Assembly (NCBI GenBank): GCA_023374045.1
Contig: JAIOTZ010000242.1
Coordinates: 1-64,000 of the forward strand
DNA: 64,000 nucleotides
Direction: 5' to 3'
From: Limonium bicolor
Lineage: Eukaryota; Streptophyta; Magnoliopsida; Caryophyllales; Plumbaginaceae
Made by a program: the position numbers and the translations under genes. The notes beneath the pieces are model-generated. The model saw only the letters and a program-made list of their open reading frames with translations. It did not search any database and had not been told where the DNA came from. Shown in pieces: positions 58,133 through 64,000 of the stretch (positions are counted from its first letter, which is position 1; every line of letters begins with the position of its first letter).

Positions 58133-59481
58133 TATTACAAGAAAAAGATGTTTTAGCTACCCGTGAATTGTTACTACACATATATTGGTACGTAAATTGG
58201 AAAATTGCTACTGATTTTAATGTTATTAACAAAATGGTTGCTTTTGTGCTACCACAACGACAATGGTAGCTAAACTTGTAGCCAGTAGCTAAATGTCTAC
58301 TGCCTTACAAGATTGCTACCATCAATAGTAGATATTTTATCTTTAGTAAAAGTAATTTTGATAGCAATATTGTAGCTAAATTAATGAATTGCCACTACTT
58401 GGTTAATGCTAATTCAACTCATGGTAGCTATTTTGCTAATATTTGAGCAACAGTAGCAAAAATATTCTAATCAATAGCTAACTAGCTACTATCTTAAAAG
58501 TTGTTACGACCATGTAGATAAGCGAAATTATGAAATTGCTACTAACACTTGATTATGGTTGCTATTGTGCCACTACTTTGGCTATGATAGAAATTATTTT
58601 TAACAAGTAGCTAAATTGATACTATCTTAAGTTCTGAAATTGCTACCGACTAATAATGCTGATAAAATTTCAGTTGATATTGTGCTAGAATATAAGCAAT
58701 GATAGCTAATAGTCGTAAGCGTTAATAAAATTATTATTGTCTTATAACTTAAACGTGTGATTATTACATAATTCAAAATACTAACCTATATTGTTGCTGC
58801 CATAATTGATATATTATCTTCTTATATAAATATTTTAATTTTTATAGATTTTTTCAATATAGTATATTGAGTATATTTTACTCCTTACTTTTCAGCTATC
58901 AAAATTTAAAAAAGAACTTGAATTAAACAAAAAAATTCTAATTCATGAAAATTAATTAAAACTACATACCACTACAAGAATTTATTTATCATATAAAGAT
59001 AGATGTAACATAACATATATAGCGTGGAAACGATACATTAGTCTTAATTAAAAGGTGGTCAATGATGATATATCCATACATCACGGGTTTGATCCTTGAT
59101 GTGTGCCCCAAGAATGGCCAGGCCGCACATGTGCATATAATATTATCACACTATTGGTGGCAAAAATTTAAAATGTAACCACTAAAGTTAGTATTTAAAA
59201 AGAATTTATGCTACTGAATTTATTGGTAGCAAACTAAGTAAACTATACAACACACATAATCGGTTGTAAAAATTGCAACCAGAAGAAATAGCAGTGGCAG
59301 TGTGGCAGAAAAATTGCTACCAACCCAAAAATGGTTGTGAAAATCAATTTCGCCACCAAGGATTTACCCACCGCCAAACTCTGGTAACAAATGAACAAAA
59401 GCGATTACCCAATCTATTTGACTACCAATTTCACTATTATCGCTATTGTATGGGTAGCAAACTAGAATGTTTATTGTAGTC
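58133..59481. mobile_element. CACTA-like non-autonomous remnant with subterminal repeats
   Basis: The left end reads ATTACAAGAAAAAGATGTTTT, close to the CACTACAAGAAAA end of plant En/Spm elements. The right end reads AATGTTTATTGTAGT, close to its complement. In between, short words such as TTGCTACC, GGTAGCTA and TGGTAGCAA recur many times on both strands, as in CACTA subterminal regions. A CACTACAAGAATTT also occurs inside at 58971. There is no transposase and no clear 3-bp duplication. Confidence 0.45.
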
Positions 59482-60410
59482 GGCTGCTTCAGTTTAGCGG
59501 CGGAGAAAATCGAGAAAACCATGATTGACATCATGGAGAGAAACGTGGGACTAGACGGGCAAGAGACGGAAGGCAAAGATGTGATGGCGTGAACGAAGGC
59601 GGGCGCTTATTGGGTGGGAGCAATAATGTGGTAGCTTGCACACGGGCGAGCGGCAGGCTCCCATAGAGAGTATTACGGGGCGATTCTACTGCGGGAGTGA
59701 GCACTTCCAGTGCACTATAATTACGGGCGATTCTACATTGTTGTTGTTGCTCAAGCTTATAACTTTTGTTCTTAGATGTGTACGTTTTACGAATTGATCT
59801 ATAAGATCTTAACGATTTGTTCGTAGTTGAACTTACACAAGGTAAGAAACAAACTGAAAACAAAACGAGGAAAAAAACTAAAAAAGCCGTCTCATGAGAA
59901 TTGCGATTATTGCTGGAAGTAGACCCAAAGTCTCTTCCCTTGATATTGATTACTTTTGTCGTAATTCACGCTCAAGAATTTGATGTACCATAGTTTTTGT
60001 TTTTGTTTTTTTTTGTTATTCTACACGAGTTTTACGGAATGATAATGAAAAGGATGATAGTCTTCGCGAGCATTCAATACACGATGTGGTCTTTATCACA
60101 AGACTCAAATTCCAGCCCCTCTTAGTTGACCCAAGGTTAGACTTGAAGAGATGAGGTCCGAAGTTATCACCACATCCTTGAAATTTAGGGGCCCGTAACG
60201 CAGTTTTTGAAATAAATGGGATTTTAGTTATTTTAGTCTAGTTTGGTTAATCAGATCGACGTATCATTTCTTTTTAAGTGATCATATTTATTTTTTAATT
60301 TTTATTTTCTACAATTATATAAAATAAATTATTTTTAATTTCTCCATAAATTTTGAAAGTATTTTAACAATTTATGATTTTAAAAATTTTCTTTAAATAT
60401 CTACAAACAT
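59482..60410. other. Stretch without recognisable gene or element
   Basis: It contains a moderately GC-rich part (59500-59720) with chance frames on the minus strand, a T-rich run (59998-60020), and a GGGGCCCGTAACGC word (60189). Nothing I can assign. Confidence 0.4.
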
Positions 60411-60532
60411 GTTCTTCTTCGCAGTTATCGTTGTTCTTATTCATCACAATTATCGGCGTTCTTCTTCATCTCAGTTACCATTGTTCTTCTTCATTGAAAT
60501 TATCGTTGTTCTTCTTCATCGCAGTTATCGTC
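60411..60532. repeat. 25-bp minisatellite, about five copies
   Basis: Units of the form GTTCTTCTTCATCGCAGTTATCGTT follow in tandem at 60411, 60433, 60458, 60483 and 60508; the first unit lacks three bases. Since 25 is not a multiple of three, each unit reads in a different frame, which argues against coding. Confidence 0.92.
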
Positions 60533-60739
60533 GTTCTTCTTCTTTCTTTCTCCCTATTCTCAATCAGATCAATTCAAACCCAAATCTAAAGTTTACAGTT
60601 TATTTTTAATTTGATTCTGCCCAATTCACTCTAGTAACTAGTTGTTGAAGAAGAAAGAATTTCGCAATTGACATCCATGCATAAAGAACACCTCCTCAAT
60701 GTCGTAACCACATGTAAGTTATATAACCATTGATCTGTG

Positions 60740-61550
60740 CGATACTAGTTGTACCACTTTTTAACTCTTTTGTTCAGAATTTAATTCAAATTGTTTCTGA
60801 ATGTTGTTAAAGTTCAACTTTGAGACTAGTTATTCAAAGAAAATTATATAAAAAATGAATATGTTTTTAAAACTTTTAAGTTTAGGTTCAAATACGCGAT
60901 ATAATTGTTCAACTTTTAAAACACTTTGTTCAAATTTTGCTGCATATTGTTCAATTTTCAAAACTCACGTTCATGTTTAAAAATATAGAATTAGTTTGTT
61001 CAATTTTTGGGACCATATGTTCAAATATTTATTATTAAGTGTTCAAAAATTAGATCTAGTTGTTCATAAGAAATTTTATAATAAAACAATATCAATATAA
61101 TATACCATTTGTTCATTTTTTTTGGGTCATATGTTCAACTATTGTTTATAAATTGTTCATATTTTTATACTAGTTATTCATTATAAATTATATAATAAAA
61201 CGGTATCAATATATACCATATTTATTGGTTTACCAATTTTTAAACATCAAGTTTGTGTTCATATAATTTATACTTGTTGTTCAACTTTTTAATCCCTTTG
61301 TTCAAAATTTATTTCACATTGTTCATAAATTTTGTTAGAGTTTGAATTCGATACTAGTTGTTCTTAGAAAATTAAAATTAAAAATAAAAATTATTTCATT
61401 TTTATTGGTTTACCAATTTTTAAACATCAAGTTTGTGTTCATATCTTCTATACTTGTTGTTCAACTTTTTAACCCCTTTGTTCAAAATTTATTTCACATC
61501 GTTCCTTAATTTTGTTAGAGTTCATTCTGGAACTAGTTGTTCTAAGAAAA
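60740..61550. repeat. TTGTTCAA-rich repeat region with 180-bp tandem duplication
   Basis: Segments 61221-61372 and 61401-61550 both start TTTATTGGTTTACCAATTTT and are highly similar, offset by 180 bp. A third, more diverged partial copy begins near 60746 (CTAGTTGTACCACTTTTTAACTC). TTGTTCAA-type words are frequent throughout. No coding potential. The parent element is unknown to me. Confidence 0.8.
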
Positions 61551-61594
61551 AAAAATAAAGAATTCGTTTTTAAAATTTTCAAGTTAGGTTTAGA

Positions 61595-61770
61595 TAACTA
61601 TAGTAATAATTAATTACCCATTTATGTAGTAGATTTTCTCTACATTTTTGCTTAACGGTTATAGTAATAATATATTCATTTAAATTAAAAGTTTGAATTT
61701 AAATAATAAATTACTTTTGTTCTTGTATATTTTTTCTAGATTTTTACTGAGCGGTTATAGTAATAATAGG
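61595..61770. repeat. Short direct repeats with TATAGTAATAAT
   Basis: GGTTATAGTAATAATA occurs at about 61657 and 61753 in similar contexts (TTTTTGCTTAAC and TTTTTACTGAGC before it), and a related ACTATAGTAATAATT occurs near 61597. Confidence 0.65.
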
Positions 61771-61920
61771 TTTATTTAAGTTAAAATCTGTTTTTTTAAA
61801 TTTTTTAAATAAAAACAAAAACTTCAAAAACATATCATCACTGCCACATAAGATAATTTTTTATACGTGTACATCGGAAGTACGGAGCATTGTGTTTCCG
61901 GTTGTACAATAGAAATTGCC

Positions 61921-62107
61921 GACCTAGAGGGGGGCTAGGGAGGCTCCAGCCCCCACGAAAATTTTGAAAATTTGTCAAATACTCTTATAATTTTTTTAAA
62001 AATACAACATAATATAAAGTTTTAAAAAAAAATTAGGCCCCCCAAACAAAATTTATGGGTGTCAAAAATTATTTAGCCCCCCAAACAAAATTTCTGGGTC
62101 CGTCACT
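61921..62107. repeat. C-rich repeat (GGCTCCAGCCCCC ... CCCCCCAAACAAAATTT)
   Basis: GGGGGGCTAGGGAGGCTCCAG is followed by two copies of CCCCCCAAACAAAATTT(A/C)TGGGT at about 62037 and 62078, ending GGGTCCGTCACTG. Texts of this kind are dispersed repeats in plant genomes. I cannot name the superfamily here. Confidence 0.5.
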
Positions 62108-62121
62108 GTGGTTAACTAATA

Positions 62122-62357
62122 CTAATTCCGTCCTGAATTGATTGTCTTATTTGATTTATTGCATATTTTTCTACTTCAATATTAAATATATATAAGATAA
62201 AATAATTTTATAAAATTAAATTATCTAATATATAGTTTATCATGTAAGAAATCATTTGTAAAATTTAAAGTTTTAAAATTATTTAATCTTATATGTTAAA
62301 TATTGAAGTCAGATAATATATCTAAATAATAAGACGGTCAATTCAGGATGGAAGGAG
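62122..62357. mobile_element. Stowaway-like MITE, 236 bp
   Basis: The left end reads CTAATTCCGTCCTGAATTGA and the right end is its near complement (TCAATTCAGGATGGAAGGAG). The inverted repeat extends about 60 bases inward with mismatches. TA flanks both ends (62120-62121 and 62358-62359), the target duplication of Tc1/mariner elements. The interior is AT-rich and noncoding. Confidence 0.9.
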
Positions 62358-62533
62358 TAATAAATTGTCAAATGTGTTAAGTTAAATTTTAATGAACTTA
62401 TCTTATATATAGAATCAATAATATTAAAATACATGTAAAAACTTTGTTATAAAACTACTGTTTTTTTTTTTCTTAAAGGCAGCATGCGGAACTGGACCTT
62501 AGATTGTAAGTGTTTGATGTCGTTCAGTGGCAT

Positions 62534-63269
62534 TAGAGTTGATCAACACTAACCCGGCCCGGCAGCCCAACCAGGTCTGGCCCAAAAATAAAGCCTGAAA
62601 AGCCTGTCCATAAAAAATTTCGGACGGGTTTGGACAACAAATCAGACCCGAATGAAGAACCGGGCCCGGCTTCGGCAAAATTTTAGGCCCACAACTAAGT
62701 CCGGCCTGGCCCGGTTTATTATTACATATATATATTTATAACTATAATATGATACTCCTCTTTCACTATTTTCATAATATAAGATGTTCTAGCATTTTTT
62801 GTCATATACTTTCCAATTGTACACCTCATCTTTTATTTTAAAACTCTACTTTTCAAATTATTTCAATTCTCAATGCAAAAACTAGGGCAAAATAGTCTAA
62901 CTTTTTCTTCTTTAATTCTTGTGTCTAGAACTAGAAAATCAAGTATTGAGAATGGGAGGGAATATATATTTAAATTAATTATATAATACCTTTTACCATT
63001 TATTTAAATTATATATAATATCTATTAATATTACATAAAACATACAACATATATTCATTATTGATATATATTAATATTATATACATTTTTTCAAAAAAAA
63101 CAAATAATATATAACCGGGCCGGCGGGCCGGGCAATGGCAAAGATTAAAATTAATCCGGGCCTAGTCCGGCCCGCCCCGAAAAAATTTAAAACGGGCTTG
63201 GACAAAAATATAGGCCCGTTTGGGCCTAAAATTCAATGTCGGCCTGGCCCGTCCATTTGATCAGCTCTA
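62534..63269. mobile_element. hAT-type MITE, GGCCCGG-rich, 736 bp
   Basis: Ends are TAGAGTTGATCAA and TTTGATCAGCTCTA, a near-perfect terminal inverted repeat. AGTGGCAT is duplicated exactly at 62526-62533 and 63270-63277; eight bases is the hAT value. GC-rich subterminal regions full of GGCCCGG/CCGGGCC flank a very AT-rich core. No transposase. Confidence 0.93.
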
Positions 63270-63282
63270 AGTGGCATGCAAT

Positions 63283-63756
63283 TAGAGGTGATCATTCGGG
63301 CGGGCGGTCTGGGTTCGGGCCGGGCAAAGGAAAATTTTAAGCCCGTCGTCGGGCCTATTTTAAAAAACCAAGCCCGGTGTTTTCATGCTAGGCCCGGTTT
63401 TTTCCAGGTTTTACCGAAACCCGGCCCGCCCGGCCCGGTTTTTTTTATATAAATTAATAAAAAAAATTAAATTAATATATTTTAATATAGATTCATATAT
63501 TATATATATAACTTAATTAAAATTTATATATTATATATAATTTTTGTATATATTACTATATAAAAATTAAATAAAATTAAATATGTATATATTACATTTT
63601 ATAAAATAATATAAAATCGAGCCGGGCCGGACTTGCCCACGGAATCAAAAAATGTGCCGCAGCCCGGCCCAGTTTTTTATTCGGGCCTGGTTTTATATCC
63701 ATGTCCGTCTGAAAGCCCAATTGGATTCAGCTCCGGACACATTATGATCAACTCTA
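63283..63756. mobile_element. Second hAT-type GGCCCGG MITE, 474 bp
   Basis: Ends are TAGAGGTGATCATT and ATGATCAACTCTA. It has the same design of GGGCCGGGC subterminal blocks around an AT-rich core as its neighbour, from which it is separated by 13 bp. I find no 8-bp duplication around it, so one flank may have changed after insertion. Confidence 0.82.
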
Positions 63757-63839
63757 CAATGCTGCTTGTAAAGCCTTTTGAGGTGGGCGGAGCCAAAATT
63801 TTGGATTATATATCCAACGCTGTATTTCTGTAAATATTA

Positions 63840-64000
63840 CTCCCTCCGTTCAACAATAACTGTCATTTTAGAAACTTGCACACTTATTAAGAAAAGTAGG
63901 ACAATGACGCATGTGCCCCTACTTTTTACTTTTCCATTTAGATAATAATTACTTTTATATTGAATAGTAGGGATAAAAGTGGAAAGAAATGTGTCAAAAA
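63840..64000. mobile_element. Stowaway-like MITE, left part, cut by window end
   Basis: CTCCCTCCGTTCAACAATAA follows a TA at 63838-63839. This is the classic Stowaway terminus. The right end lies outside the window. Confidence 0.75.

Noticed and set aside
59531..59863. 110-codon minus-strand frame as a gene
   Set aside because: No domain, no signal, a mixed composition and no supporting context. Likely a chance frame in slightly GC-richer DNA.
63633..63833. 66-codon plus-strand frame near the right end
   Set aside because: It crosses the GGCCCGG subterminal region and the end of a hAT MITE, so it cannot be a gene of its own.

Overview
This is a repeat-dominated stretch of a plant (most likely dicot) nuclear genome. 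I found no intact cellular gene. Almost every base belongs to transposable elements, many inserted into each other. The plant assignment rests on the element families: chromovirus-type Ty3/Gypsy gag and chromodomain, an Athila-like gag-protease with a tRNA-Asp primer site, a plant Copia element, a Mutator-type foldback MITE, Stowaway and hAT MITEs, and a LINE fragment with a DUF4283-like domain.

Layout, 1-41522: a nest of Ty3/Gypsy elements. All but one read on the minus strand (sense runs right to left). Element A (left edge to 10879) and element C (13543-27446, target duplication AGTAT) have very long LTRs (about 4.35 and 4.5 kb) around roughly 5 kb of interior with no gag or pol. This is the LARD (large retrotransposon derivative) architecture. 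Both lie inside element B. B keeps a 390-residue gag (29176-30348), a broken integrase C-terminus with chromodomain (11214-11731) and a 5.5-kb 5' LTR (30565-36096), but shows no recognisable protease, RT or RNase H. B itself interrupts a remnant LTR, D (36097-36988 and 41125-41522). D is also split by a plus-strand solo LTR, F (36989-41124, duplication ACATT). F in turn carries a Mutator-type foldback MITE (37035-37582, 9-bp duplication).

41523-49370: a short low-copy-looking segment, then Athila-like element E with 1.5-kb LTRs. E holds only a decayed gag-protease (44828-47142) and no RT, RNase H or integrase.

49371-64000: a possible LINE zinc-binding fragment, a decayed Copia element (50363-54966, duplication TTAAG, LTRs starting TA rather than TG), a LINE remnant, a CACTA-like remnant, tandem repeats, and a cluster of DNA-transposon MITEs (Stowaway, two GGCCCGG-rich hAT elements, a second Stowaway cut by the window end).

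The most notable signals are noncoding. A 9-bp hairpin sits about 90-125 nt from the LTR 3' end in A, B and C, and its stem is kept by compensatory changes. Tandem GGTCCGG-type hairpins occur inside the LTRs of A, C and the unrelated E. A second polypurine-tract copy lies about 1.3-1.4 kb inside the LARDs. Blocks of interior sequence are conserved between the gene-less elements. Together these suggest that A and C are parasitic, cis-signal-only elements that could be mobilised by proteins of a B-like chromovirus. That is an inference from shared signals.
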